A DNA stretch of 64,000 nucleotides. It comes from Usnea hakonensis. Taxonomy: Eukaryota > Ascomycota > Lecanoromycetes > Lecanorales > Parmeliaceae. Every line of letters starts with the position of its first letter. Within the stretch, counting starts at the first letter, position 1. Made by a program: the position numbers and the translations under genes. Below, piece after piece: positions 9,506 to 21,388 of the stretch. A model generated the notes under the pieces. That model was given only the letters and a program-made list of their open reading frames with translations, made no database searches and had not been told where the DNA came from. The stretch spans positions 61,263-125,262 of the forward strand of contig BLJB01000117.1 in the NCBI GenBank assembly GCA_013423325.1, given 5' to 3'.

Positions 9506-11358
9506 GTACGTTGTGAGTGTATGGCAGGTCAAAAATTTGCTGGTCATGCTTCCCTATCCCCTGGGTTCTTTCTCCAAAGTACTTGGTGTGTGTGGTCCAC
9601 GGACACTATGCGAGATCTCTATGGCATTCTTATACAACGATCAACCCATCACCCAGATCTCGATTGTCTATTCTCCGTTGCATAGGGCCTACAAAAGGAA
9701 TGTGTTTATGGCCTAGCGCCCCTAAATGACTTGCAGAAATCGAAGACACTCTATCATTACTTACAGCTCCTCATCTGTCGGACCAGTCTTGCTGCAAATA
9801 CCATATACGAGTACCCAATGAGAAAAAAACATGCTTCTATTCAAGCACGCTCGAAGCAAATTTAGCCGTAGATCGATTCTCTTTTCCCACCCCCCACCAA
9901 ATCATCATCCAGGTACGTCAAGACTCCAAATATCTCGGTACGAGGGGTGTCAGACTTAGCTGACCCGATTTCCTTTTCCCTAACATTGAATGGATTGATC
10001 TATTTAAGATCCCAGTATATCGATAGATTGCAGAAGCGAGTGCGCACTGAAGGGGCTCACCATTCTACTATAGACAAGAGAATGCCTCGCGCCTGGAAGA
10101 GTCGACATCATATTTCCGGACAATGGAGATAAGACAGTGCAGACCAGCTTCTGAGGATCAGGTTTCGTAGCCTTGAGGGGACTTGTGTTGAGGTGGGAGT
10201 CAAGATTAATGCGCGTTAGTAGACTGCACGTCAACATGAACATTAGCCTGGTCTTCCTCGTTCCTAAGTATCGAATATATTAGAAAACATTTCTGTGACG
10301 AAAAGCTTCTACGGCCGTATCCAGCAAGAAGCCGAGGTATGGAAGACGGCTCCCCTTTGAAGAGTCGTTCCCTGGCGGCTCGCTCTAGAATGATATGCCG
10401 CGGCTCCTTTGGTGGTCTTGCTACAATACAGTGTTGCCGACTGTTATCCTCAGCTTGAGTCCCAGTAAAACCATCTGTGATCTTCGCTTCAATAGAGTTG
10501 CAAGACTGCTCTGAGGACCGGAAAATCTCAGGACTCGGCGGCGTTTCGCTGCCTACGATAGAATCAAAGTAAAGTAGCAATACGCCGTCTGAGTCTGGTT
10601 CTCATCGTATCCCCAAAGGCAAGCCGGCAGCTATAGCAGCTTGATCCATTGTGAGCTTGAACCTTGGCTGGTTTTTTACACTCGGAATATGTCGCCATGT
10701 TTTAGAGATGCAACTCTCTCTCACTTTCCTTGAGCGTACGTTCAGTCTCGGCGGGAGTGATTGGGCGCGCTTCGGACTCATCGTTTAATGCAGTTATATA
10801 TTTGAGTGACTGTGAAGTTATGGATGTGAGTGAGATCAAAGAGAAGGAAATTCCATAAAGAACCTTAGCTTTCTACAGCTTAAAGTCATTGCTTTACCGC
10901 CGCTCCAGCCTTTCTTGTCAATTTTGATGCTAATGCGTACGTGGCGAGATCTTTGACGGACATCTGGAGTACCTTACTGAAGAAAGCTATTGATTTATAC
11001 TGGTAGTGAAAAACCACCTTTGGTCGATGCTCTGTTCTCGCGTGGTGGCGCAAGCAAGCAATTAGTAAAAAGTTTTCTACGGGGCTATCAGCGGTCCCTG
11101 CTCCGATTAAAGGAATCTAAGTAGGATAGGCTCGTTCGGGCCGAAAGCATTACGCTATGATTAAATAAAGCGTCATGCTTTCAGAAAAAGGTTGCGACCT
11201 TGTGGGTAGGAAGCGCTTCGTTCATGAGAAGCTACAGATGGCTGACCAGAGTATATAAGCTGTCTAAGGTAATTAATACCTACAATCATCTCACATAGGA
11301 TAGTGGTGCAGATATATCCGAAACTCTTCGCTTGTTGTTGCCGCGCGCATTGGATGCC
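9506..11358. other. Intergenic region, 1.85 kb
   Basis: No secure gene. A minus-strand open frame at 10206-10580 (124 codons) has no recognisable family, signal peptide or splice partner and is not called. A perfect-looking hairpin at 11143-11182 is listed separately. Confidence 0.45.
11143..11182. repeat. Inverted repeat (hairpin) upstream of pyroglutamyl peptidase gene
   Basis: Arms of 14 nt, GAAAGCATTACGCT at 11143-11156 and AGCGTCATGCTTTC at 11169-11182, pair with one mismatch around a 12-nt AT-rich loop. It lies about 180 bp before the start codon at 11359. Role unknown: regulatory palindrome, small-element footprint or chance. Confidence 0.45.
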
Positions 11359-12183
11359 ATGGGCTCCTTGGCGCCTGTCGCTGGATCGGAAAATGACAGG
11401 GAGGAGATCAATGTTCTAGTAACAGGCTTCGGTGTGCGCTGTCCATCAGTCAAGAGTCGCAAGTTGTGCATCGTAGCTAACCTCTGCCTGGCTCAGCCCT
11501 TTGGAGACAACACTGTCAATCCAGCCTACCTGATCGCAAAGAGCTTGCCCGCTCAACAAAATATACCCGGCCTACCTCTGATAACCCTCCACAGCCACCC
11601 GCCCATCACCGTGAGTTACGCTCATGTGCGAGAGATCATCCCAGAGCTCCTCTTCCCTAATGATGGCTTGAAGCCCAAATATGACATCGTTCTCAATATC
11701 GGCTTGGCGCCAGGCCGAAACTTTTATACGCTGGAAACCCTGGCCCACAGGGATGGGTATATAAAGAAAGATGAGGACGGGAAATCCTTGGAGGATGACA
11801 CTTTTTGGCGGGTGGAGTTGAAAGCGCCCGAGAGACTACATACCAGCTTCGACACTGACGAAGTATGGAGGCGGTGGAAATCAAGGCTCACGAATCTGGA
11901 TCTTCGGCCTTCGAATAATGCCGGGCATTACCTGTGTGACTTTACGTACTATGCCTGTATGCTTGAATATTGGCGGAGGCAGCCAAAAGGTCCGCGACCG
12001 TGCATGTTTCTTCACGTTCCAAGTGGACTGGAGGAGAAAGACATCGACAGGGGCAGAGAGGTGGCTTTGGGATTGATTTACGCACTCGTGGCAAGCGAAA
12101 TGGCAGGAACCAGGAGCCAAGACGCCGAAGATGCCGTGGAAGAAACGGAATGGGACCGTGTTGCTGACGATGAATGCACTTGA
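11359..12183 (+). CDS. Pyroglutamyl peptidase I (family C15)
   Basis: Two exons, 11359-11433 and 11497-12183. The 63-nt intron (GTGCGC...GCTAAC...CTCAG) is a multiple of three and stays open, but removing it restores the family string VTGFGPFGDNTVNPAY, so it is real. The product is 253 aa. Catalytic landmarks are visible: the Glu region around DIVLNIGLAPGR, the Cys in AGHYLCDFTYY and the His in MFLHVPSG. The reaction is removal of an N-terminal pyroglutamate from peptides, in the cytosol. The acidic tail after VALGLIYALVAS is variable and not needed for the fold. The start is the first ATG giving a normal N-terminus just before the first beta strand (INVLVTGFG). Confidence 0.9.
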   Translation: MGSLAPVAGSENDREEINVLVTGFGVRCPSVKSRKLCIVANLCLAQPFGDNTVNPAYLIAKSLPAQQNIPGLPLITLHSHPPITVSYAHVREIIPELLFPNDGLKPKYDIVLNIGLAPGRNFYTLETLAHRDGYIKKDEDGKSLEDDTFWRVELKAPERLHTSFDTDEVWRRWKSRLTNLDLRPSNNAGHYLCDFTYYACMLEYWRRQPKGPRPCMFLHVPSGLEEKDIDRGREVALGLIYALVASEMAGTRSQDAEDAVEETEWDRVADDECT

Positions 12184-14004
12184 TTGCTGAATGAACAGAG
12201 AACTGCTTTCTGGATAATGAGCAGCATCGTTCCTTTTCATTGCCCCCTTGTTGCAGGAAACATGGCAAGCAAATCGTAATTGAAGAAAGCTTGACGAGCA
12301 GCATACATCATTCGTCTAAATAATTTAATGAAGAAATAACTTGGCGTCACCGAAACGTGGTCAAAGCTCGCAAGTAGGAGGCTCTCGTTCTGCAGTGTAA
12401 GCCAGATCTTCTTGATACGTATCAGCAAAGTTATTTTCGGCAGGAAGGACGACCAATAGCATCGTAGCTCCGGTAGGAAAGCGGTGATGTGGGAGATTTT
12501 TTGAAATCTCGAGCATTAAGTTTATGCAAGTCAATCTATGTCGACCTTATCACACGGGCCTGAAGTTCCGGGGCTCGGGAAAAGCGCGTTTTAAGGGCAT
12601 CCGCGTCAGTTTCGTGTCAAGAATCCTCGAATCGCAAAGGCTTTCTTCCTGCAAGCAAAGCGATCAACGTGGTGTCCCACGCAGAAGCAAAGCCAAAACA
12701 ACACCAATTGTAAGAACAACGCCAAGGGCGTTCTGATTGCAGCATCCGGCCTGCAGTACGTAAGATAGATGTTGGTCTTTCGCATCACATTGGGGTGATG
12801 AAACAAGATACTTCTTCTGCACGGGCAAGTCGCTTTCCAACTGAGACCAAGGATTGGTATAAAAATGGCTCAATCCGCTGCTCCTGTAATTGTAGCTGTC
12901 TGTCTCATTATAAAGACCAAGAGATAGAAGCCTGCCATAGAGGCATGAAGGTTGTCAAACAGTAAAAGGCAGACCGGATGCAACCGAATCTTGACCCATG
13001 ACCTGAGACTTGACGCGTAAACGTCTAAACGGTCCAAGGCTAAAGGCTAAAGTACCCGCTTCCGGTTAGCTTGTTTGACGCGCTAAATCCAACACCTTTG
13101 ACACACTTTGTTGAGAGCTGACGAGTTTGAGAGTCAAGAGTCAAGACTGCTGACTGACCTGACCTGCTCGGTCGTCACCATCTAGACCTACTTCTACTTT
13201 ATTATCCTTCACCCAATACTATCAATCTTATACCCGTCACCGCATGTGCACTCGCCCAACCAGCTCACCCCAATAACGCCTTTTGCACACGCTCATCCAC
13301 TCCAGTCGCTATCGTCCGTGCAATAGGGCCAATCCTCCAAAACACCCTACCACATTACGACTCCACCACTTCCTTCCACCACTCTCTCGCCTTACAACCT
13401 ACTCTATCGACCTTTATCAATATTTGCCTCAGCTTCGGAAATCTTGCTCTCTCACCTAAATATACTGCTTTGCACCAGTCCTTGCAATCTACGAGATCGA
13501 GTTTGGAGACTCGAAGCGATCAGTCTGCATGAGGGCTTCGCTTTGTCCTCCACACGACACGGTTGATCGAGTCAAGAGCTGGGACCAGCCATCATATTTG
13601 CTCCGAGACTATTTTGCTCGTCTGGGTCACAATTACATGAACATAGGTCCATCAGCCGGTAGATTCAATCCTCGACTCATACCAGCAGCACTAAGCCCGA
13701 GTCAGATTCTTTACAAACGGCAGGCTCCAGACTTGTCTATATCTTGAACGCTGCAGGACCACAGCATTGTATTGCGTATCTAGCAATACTGTTCCTTAGT
13801 CAATGCCGATGATAGAAACCGATAGCCTGGATTAGCCGCACAACGCTTGTCCGCTCCTCCAATTCTCTGGCTTACAATTGCCGACACAACATATCCATAT
13901 CCCCTACCCAGGAGGTCGCCTTATTTTGGATTCATTTGCTTGCATAGGCTTTGACACGCTGTAGGGAAGTCCGCTCTGGCCACTTTGACCAATTGCTACT
14001 CATC
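12184..14004. other. Intergenic region and probable long leader of the next gene
   Basis: No gene found between 12184 and about 13100. From roughly 13190 to 13960 the plus strand is pyrimidine-rich (long CT tracts), as in long 5' leaders of Pezizomycotina regulatory genes, and contains short upstream frames such as 13529-13747. Confidence 0.45.
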
Positions 14005-16014
14005 ATGCCGCGAGCACGTCCATCATTGTCCATCACCCTCCCTCGCAATTTCACCTTTCACTACACAGACGGTGAAGAGCCCAAGACTCCAGAGCGAGAG
14101 ATACCACTACCCGAGCCCCAGTCTCCTCGACCGAGCAATGTCTATCGCTTCAAGAGAAGGTCTCGCCCCAGTGCGAATTCTATAATCCAGGACAGTAAGG
14201 ATTTCATTAATTCCAGAGACATTCCAATTCCAACAATTGAGACGCCCGTGGTTGTGGAGCCGAAAAGACCGGTAGTTCAACAACGAGTTACTGAACCTGC
14301 AGAGGGTTATCTTGCGCCATTTGCAACTCGACCATTTATGACTCTGCCACGCACTCCTGTGCTACAGCAGCGTCGTTTGGCTTTGGCAGATGGCTGGAAT
14401 ACCCCTATTCATCAGGATCTAGGGGATAGCATCACTCGTCCTATGTCAACTTGCTCCTTGCTCTCGGACTCCTCTGATGATTCAAATGGCAGCCTGACAT
14501 CGTATCCTAGGGGAGACGGCAGTTGCACAAGTCCGGAAAGCGATGCGCCGGATCCTTTCAAGTTTGCTTCAATCAGAAAAAGCAAAGCTAAACAGTGGGC
14601 CACGCTTGCAAGAAACGATGATGCGATCCAAAGTGGTCTGTCAACTAAACACGTTCGAGTGAATTGGACGCCGGATATGGACAAGCATTTGTGGTCAATT
14701 TATCACATGTACCTCCAGGATCCTACGGTGACGCCATTCAAGATGCTGCCCGGTACCGCTCCACCTCTCGGAGTATGTCACCGCGTGGCTAGAGAAGCGA
14801 AAAGAAGCTGGCGTGGCGTGAAATCAACCCCACAGAATCTCTCCACAGGAATTAGTCCGCCTGATGTGCATGGCCGCATCAAGACTGCAGCGACTTTTGG
14901 TCGCAGGCCTGATTCGCCTGATACCATCAGAGCAGGCCGGAGCGGTAGCAATACCCCGACTGGGTCGGCAACTGCCAAAGGACCGTTGTGGCCAAAGTCG
15001 AGTTCTTCGACGAGACGACGACTGCGTCATCTATGCAAATGCAAACCGACGATCGCCCCTCACTATCAACGTCTACTCCAAAGTCGAAGCCCGTCACCAT
15101 TTTCTTCCAGCTCACGGATTCAAACTCGCTCTCAGTCTCGTTTGTCGGAAGTATCAAGCCCTTTTGAGTCCTCGTCCTTCAATACACGCGACATTCAGCT
15201 CTCCTTGACAACCAGCACCGCTGCTTCCATGCAGCCACATGGTCCGCTTGCACACTTAGGCTCCGGAGATGCGACGACTCTACAGCCCCAGCAAGAATGG
15301 TTCCACGAGCCTCCAGTACCCTGGGCATCACCCACCGCGATCCCGTCAGATGTGATAGATGCTGATGTTGGCGGAAGCGAAGAACCCACGCGCGGTCCGC
15401 CACCGCTCGGTTCTCCATTCGGCTATCATACCTGGGGCCCAAGTCGATCTCGTCAGCGTGTCCGTCCCAGTACCTCAAGAATCCAGTCGAGTGATGCTTC
15501 CACCCTCGGGCCATCTCTCAGATCGCCGGTCCGGTTCTCAGACACGTTCCCCTATCCGGGCGTTTCAAAACGACGTGCACTTTATCCGCTGGAGGACGAG
15601 CTAAGCCCAGGAGGTAGCAGCATGCAGCAAAGTTTGCTCGACAACTTATTTGGAAGCCCTGCTGAAGGTCGTCATCGCCGTGTTCGGAGTCGTGGGTTTA
15701 GTCTCGGTGACGTAAACTCGCCGAATCCTCTCGAAAGCCTTTTTACCCCTCCACATTCTCGAGATGGCATGGATGCCATTTCAGATGCTCCACCGACAAA
15801 CACAAATCCTGTTTCCGATGAGCCACGAACTCCGATTCGAACAATACGACGCTTGGGATCGCCATTCCATCTTGTTCCCGCGACCCCGTCTCGCGGGCCA
15901 TCACGACATTTGGCAACAATGAGTCTGGGCGGTCACGAACCTTTCACGTCCATCGGCGAAACTTTGGGTCAAGCAGACAATGGCGCAGATTTGACAGCTC
16001 GTTTGCAGAGATAA
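14005..16014 (+). CDS. Conserved-looking fungal protein of unknown function with a helical, Myb-like block
   Basis: Intronless frame of 669 aa from the ATG at 14005 (MPRARPSLS); an in-phase ATG at 13951 would add 18 residues that look like leader. Most of the protein is low-complexity and rich in Ser, Pro and Arg, with many SP/TP sites suggesting CDK- or MAPK-type phosphorylation. The one ordered block, about residues 216-275, begins VNWTPDMDKHLW and continues YHMYLQDPTVTPFK...PPLGVCHRVAREAKRSW, with spaced Trp residues and Arg/Lys-rich helices like a small DNA-binding fold. I do not recognise the family with certainty; a transcription-associated role is only an inference from composition. 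The long pyrimidine-rich upstream region fits a regulated gene. Confidence 0.7.
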   Translation: MPRARPSLSITLPRNFTFHYTDGEEPKTPEREIPLPEPQSPRPSNVYRFKRRSRPSANSIIQDSKDFINSRDIPIPTIETPVVVEPKRPVVQQRVTEPAEGYLAPFATRPFMTLPRTPVLQQRRLALADGWNTPIHQDLGDSITRPMSTCSLLSDSSDDSNGSLTSYPRGDGSCTSPESDAPDPFKFASIRKSKAKQWATLARNDDAIQSGLSTKHVRVNWTPDMDKHLWSIYHMYLQDPTVTPFKMLPGTAPPLGVCHRVAREAKRSWRGVKSTPQNLSTGISPPDVHGRIKTAATFGRRPDSPDTIRAGRSGSNTPTGSATAKGPLWPKSSSSTRRRLRHLCKCKPTIAPHYQRLLQSRSPSPFSSSSRIQTRSQSRLSEVSSPFESSSFNTRDIQLSLTTSTAASMQPHGPLAHLGSGDATTLQPQQEWFHEPPVPWASPTAIPSDVIDADVGGSEEPTRGPPPLGSPFGYHTWGPSRSRQRVRPSTSRIQSSDASTLGPSLRSPVRFSDTFPYPGVSKRRALYPLEDELSPGGSSMQQSLLDNLFGSPAEGRHRRVRSRGFSLGDVNSPNPLESLFTPPHSRDGMDAISDAPPTNTNPVSDEPRTPIRTIRRLGSPFHLVPATPSRGPSRHLATMSLGGHEPFTSIGETLGQADNGADLTARLQR

Positions 16015-16561
16015 GGGCCTCTCCGCGCGACCTCGCCGCTTGCATATAATGAATGACCTCTCGAGTGGCAACCTCCCTGGTCCCTTGGGTCTTAAACGCT
16101 TATTCTCATGCATTTACATACGATTTCTACGATTACGATTCAATTCTTTTTTCTAATTCGGAATAACCTCGAATTTCAGCATTCTCGTGCAATGCACACA
16201 TTCACAGCATTACCGGTGTCTGTGTGGTTCCTTCATAAAATGGCGTTTTACAGGTGAAAAAAATTGGCTAGATGAAGCGATGATGATGATGATGGATAAT
16301 CCTCATGACGAAGCGAAGGGAGCAAAATTGATGACCGTGGAGGCATTGTATTCGTTCACATGCGGAATGCTTCGATGTACTGTGGCAGCGCGAGAGAGAG
16401 AATCTTAGCAGATGTGTAAGATGATTCATCTGGAACCAAGAAAGAGAAAAGAAACCCCCTCCGCATCCATGCTCAAACTCCATGCTTCCTTCCCAAAACG
16501 CCTTGCAGGGAATTTTCCAACGCAATTTGACCGTATGTGGAAAAAAAACACCCTGGCCCTG
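16015..16561. other. Convergent intergenic region
   Basis: Holds the 3' ends of the unassigned plus-strand gene and of BUB1. A short GATGATGATGATG microsatellite lies at about 16278-16293. Nothing else seen. Confidence 0.5.
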
Positions 16562-19500
16562 TCATCTCGCCTTCCTTTCCCTAACCCTCTCTTCCACCCT
16601 CCTCAACCCAGCCTTCAACCCTCCATTCCTCCTCCCCCCCTCTCCACCCAACCACTCCTCCATGCCATGCCTGCACTGCCTCAGCCCCTTGGCACAAGGC
16701 ATCTTCCCCCCAACCTCATCTGCCACATGCGCCGCCGGGTTCAGCAGGATATCAAACAAAGAGTTCCACAGCTCCGTCTGCCAATACCTCTTCAACCCTT
16801 CCCTCAGCTTATACTTTTTCTTCTGCCCGACCCCGACCCCGACCCCACCGGCCCGCTGTTGTTGCTCGCCATGGACGTCTTTTTCGCCATCGACGGCAAC
16901 ATCTTCAATATACTTCCCAAACAGCAGACTGTGCACGACGCCCGCAACGCCCCAGTAATCCACCTGGTACGTCCAGGGCCGCATCTCGCGCATCTCGACG
17001 CAGTCCTGCTTCCCCGTCTTCCAGTCCGCCACGAACTGCACATCCGGTCTGAAAGCGCGCATGTCGATGCCTCTTCCGAAATCGATCAGGCAGAGACCCT
17101 TGGACGCCCAGCCCGCGCTGCCGTCGGGGTGGTAGGTAGGGTCCCACTCTTCGTTTGACCCTTCGGGTTTGGACAGGCGGACGAGGCAGTTGTCGGCTTT
17201 GAGGTCGCCGTGCAGGATGCCGACGCTGTGCATGGCTTCCACGGTGCGCAGGAGCTCGACGGTGAAGAACATGGCGACGCTTTCGTCGAGGGTGCCATTC
17301 GAAGTGTTTGCGGGGTCTGATTTGGCCAGGTTGACCAGGTCGAGGAGGGTGCCTTGGTCGAGATAGGTTTCGAGTAGATAACCTTCGTCGGCGAAGAGGT
17401 GCATTGCATGTGGCTTGAGGAGGGAAGGCGAGGCGCGGTGGGGCGGAGGAAGGCGGCTCTGGAGAAGCGACATGATGTAGAATTCCCAGGATGTGGGAGG
17501 GTGCTCGCATTTAATTGCAACAAGGGTGGTAATGTCTGGATCCGCGCTGTCTTCTTCTTCAGCAAGGTAGACAGGTGCATAGGCACCTTTGCCCAGCTCG
17601 CGCTTTACCGTGCATGTCTTTGTCGAAGCTTTAGGGAACCGAAGGACCGGTGGCATGGAGATGGAGGTCGTGGTCTTTTCGGACCCGCTCTTGGCCTTCG
17701 CGAGTGCTTTGATGAATTTGCGAATCTCTGGGGCTCGGTTGCAAGTAAGAGGTCTGTAGTCGTGGTATTCCGAGTAAGATGACAATGGTGGTTGGACACT
17801 CTCCAAGATACTGTTACGGATTGAATCGTCGACAGGATTGCACTGTGTATCCCTAATTATTGGACCTGCGGCGTCTTTTTCCGAGTCTAGAGCGGTCTTT
17901 GGTTTAGCAATCTTCAACTTGGGAACGCGTAGTGGCGGAGCGTCGTTGACGATTTCTTGGAAAGGACTGCTGAGAAGCTCCTCGTCAATTTGAGGTGTCG
18001 CGTGGCCTCTGTTCTGCTGCCTCGACGGAGTCTTTGAATTGAAGTAGTCTTTCTCTTCTCGTATTGTCAGAGCACCCATCGACACCTCGGTCTTTTCAAC
18101 AATCGGCGTCATGAATGGAAGTCGATTTTGAGACACCTGGGACGGGTCTCTATATGGTCTGGTAGGAGGTTCGTAATCCTCTGGAGGTATAGGAACATAT
18201 CTTGGTCGAATTGATTCATTCTCAAGCTCGGGTGAAATTGGTGTTATCAGATCTATGTCGTCGCCTTTCTCGTTATTAATTGGAATAGCGTCTTCGAACA
18301 CTATCAGTTCACCGCTATTTGTTCCGTTCTCGGCCTCTTGTTCGTGCTCATGTGTCTCAAATTTTGGAACGTGCTTGCTCGCAGTAAAGTCAGACCATGG
18401 AGAGACGCTTGCGGCACCACCATTAGTATCCTCCAGAGCGACCACACTCTTGACATCAGGCTCGGTGTCCCCAAACTCGCTAGTACCTGAAATTCTTCCA
18501 GTCCCTGTACTCTCCCCTGCGCTGGTGTAGTCGTCGTCTTCTTCGTCGTATTCACTTTCGCCAGCACTATCGTCTGGACCCGCCATTGGATCTACATTCC
18601 TTAGAGGCTGATTGAAGATATCCAGGATATCCTCGGTTGCTGCCTTGGTATGGAGAGTCATAGTAGGTTCTGCAGATTTCTTGCGCCTCAGCTTTGGTCC
18701 CGTAGGTGACTCGAGGTTTGTCATGACTGCGAACAGTAAGCTCCATCTCTGTAAATGTGGAAGTATTTAATCTTACTCGTCTGCGTCTCTCCCTTTACCT
18801 CCCTAATCTTCGTCTTTCTCGGACGTCCAGCCCGACTTTCCTGTCCGATGTCTACAGCGATAGTAGTCTCAAGCTGCATGTTAGAATCGCATTGGGTTTC
18901 TGGCTTGGGCCGAGGAGGTTGCAGAACTTCGAGCGCTTCTTTGACGGGAGTAATTGCAGAGATTTCGTTTTTCGTTTCACGGATTCGAGATGCTTCTGAA
19001 ATCCTCTGCTTGCTTTCAGCTGCCCAATCGCGATACAGCCAGCCTCTCGACTTGGCTCTCAACTCCTCGAAGCTCATCTCTTCGTGTTGATCTCCATCAC
19101 TAGGATACACTGCTTCCAAGTCCACAAAAACGCGCTCGGTTTTGCCTGTACGAACATTTGTGACCTGTTGCTGATCTGCGTATCTCGATGTTTTTATTTC
19201 ATTGGTATTCACTACTTTTGGGCTTAACTAAATAACAAATGACGCCAGATTGCCATTTATTAGTCCTATGGTCGTAAATACGTGTGCGGAGACGTATCGC
19301 AAGTGGTACATACCTCGTCCTTGAAAACCGCCATCTTGGGTACTCCGCCTGTTTTCTTGCCTGCCTTTAAAGTCTCTCCTGTCCAAGGCCTGGCTTCTAT
19401 TACGTTCTCCTTCTTACGATCCGCGATCGTTCCGATATTATCCCATCCTTTCGCTGCTGCGCCAGGACAATTGGTCTCAGGTGCCGTTCCATCAGTGTCG

Positions 19501-20297
19501 CTAAATATTGCAAGTTTTTGTCTTCCACCTCGTGAAATCGAAGATCCTCCAATTCCCGAGGGTAGTCGTGGAGCTTGAGGGTCTGACGATCGGGGCGTTG
19601 ACACGGCAAATGGATCCAACTTTGCGACCAATGCTGGCCGTACCGTCGGAAGGGCTGGTGATGAAGGCTCGTCTGCATTCTCCACCCGAGACTCAAATCG
19701 ATGTTGAAACTCCCCGAACTTGCGGATTAAGCGCTCTGCTGGGCGAGCTTCTCGCTCAATACCAAGCTTATAGACCTCATCCGCCTGTGTCCATCTTCCA
19801 GCTGCTTCCAGCCATGCTGCAAACTCTTCATAAAACAGTGCAAGGCCCTCTCCAATATTATGCCTTGCAAGGTATGCGAAAGTCTCTCGAGGAGCGTCGG
19901 AGAAGAATCGAATGTAGTTCAGCCACAATTTCAGGTATCGTGGATCATTTTTGTAGTGTGTCGCGGATTGGAAAGCTTTGGTTGCTCGTTCGAGAAGCGG
20001 CCGTAGTTGCGATTCTGGTGTTGACTGAGCGGAAGGATAGGCGCTTAGGGTCCATTTCACGTAGCGGTCGTAGACATCCAGAGGGTCGTCGGAATCTGCA
20101 ATAGCGATCACCTCCAGTTCATACTCCTCCCGAATGGCATCGTTGAGGTTCCTTGTGTCTCCTGGGTTAGGTCCTGAAGGGCGTAAAGATGTAGGTGCAA
20201 ATGAGGCAGCAAGGGCCTTTGCAGACCGACCTCCCGGAAGCGACTGGATGTTCTCCTTGTGAGTTTCGATGATGTCGAAGTTGATTAAGTCTTCCAT
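16562..20297 (-). CDS. BUB1: Spindle-checkpoint protein kinase BUB1
   Basis: Three exons (20297-19314, 19227-18777, 18726-16562) close in phase and give 1199 aa. Residues ~40-215 form the Mad3/BUB1 TPR region, with YDRYVKWTL, RYLKLWLNYIRF and GLALFYEEFAAWLE. A GLEBS-like segment that should bind Bub3 lies around EELRAKSRGWLYRDW and the nearby VFVDLEAVYP. The C-terminus is a kinase domain: glycine loop GKGAYAPVY, VAIK lysine, HGDLKADN catalytic loop, DFGRGID metal motif. HGD replaces the usual HRD, as in BUB1 kinases. Known role: recruitment of checkpoint proteins to kinetochores and phosphorylation of histone H2A. The first intron removes several in-frame stops and joins FKDE to LSPKVV. The middle, about residues 300-800, is acidic and disordered. 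Complete, no damage seen. Confidence 0.95.
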
Positions 20298-21388
20298 TTT
20301 CAGCGGGCGATAGAGGAGCCTTACATGCACAGAGAGTTCCACTCAATTTGGAGTGTTGGTGGGGTTGCAACTCCGAGTCGCTTATGTTTTGACTTTCAGG
20401 CGTTGGCCCAGCAACCCTCTAGCTCCATTCAACTTTCGTAGTACCTACAGTAGTAATGATGATCTTGCTAACGTACACCAGGCTCTCATTATCACTGAGT
20501 CAGATGCAAGGATACACAATGATGAGCGGCATGTACAAGTAAAATTGCAATATCTAAAGAAACAAGAAACCAAAAGCAGTCTTCCCGAGGAGCAATTCTA
20601 TAGCACCGTGGACTAGCGTGTCACCGTGTAAACCGCAATATTGGTGTCTACTTTTGTTACATACCTCCTTTCTTCTGGCTCCGCGTCCATCTCTCACTAC
20701 AGTCCTCGATATGTCCCCACTCCACATCTTGATCTTGAGCCCTCACCATCCAAGGTCACAGTCCAATTGACCGTGATGACTTGTCGCTTTGATAACATTG
20801 GCCACGAAAACGCTCTTGGTCACAAATACCAGAATCGAGCTATTTGCGTGAGACTGGGGCAAGCCTTGTCTCGAGTCAGTCAGACATTAATTAAAGGTTG
20901 ATCTGAGTGATTCGGCCCCTTCAAATTGATGTGTCGCAACGGTTTGCAACAGCCGTCGAGATGATATTGGATAAAGTGGTCAGTCGAGTCAGTCAATGTG
21001 AGACTTAATGGCTTACGAGTGACACAGCTGTGTTGGAGATCCTTGACTTGACCTATCAGCGGCTCGCTCAGGAGTGCTTTGCTTACATGTTTTACTAAGT
21101 TTGTGTGTTTTCGATTCGCTTTACCGTTTTGAGTATATGATGCAAGGATGTTGTGAGATGTAGTACAAAAGCGGCCTAACCAGGTCGTCAACATCTTATT
21201 TACATTCACTCATTTCAACCTCAAACAACACACTCTTCGAACACCCACCTGAACTTCATTACAGCACTTCATCCTTACATTACTGCGGTCAAGATATTTA
21301 ATCTCAGCTTGGCTTCTAAGCCCGTTCCATTTTCAAATATCACCTCTCATGCAAACTTCCCAACCATTCGAGCCAAAAGATATCCAGC
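20298..21388. other. Divergent promoter region of BUB1 and the BTB gene
   Basis: No gene found. Short frames on both strands (for example minus 20880-21209) lack any family cue. Pyrimidine-rich sequence just before 21389 fits a short 5' leader. Confidence 0.5.

Noticed and set aside
10206..10580. 124-codon minus-strand frame as a gene
   Set aside because: No domain, signal peptide, splice partner or neighbour logic; length is within what chance gives in this composition.
16804..17586. Long frames opposite or out of phase with the BUB1 kinase domain
   Set aside because: Their low-complexity Arg/Pro/Ser composition is the shadow of GC-rich coding sequence; the kinase motifs fix the true frame.
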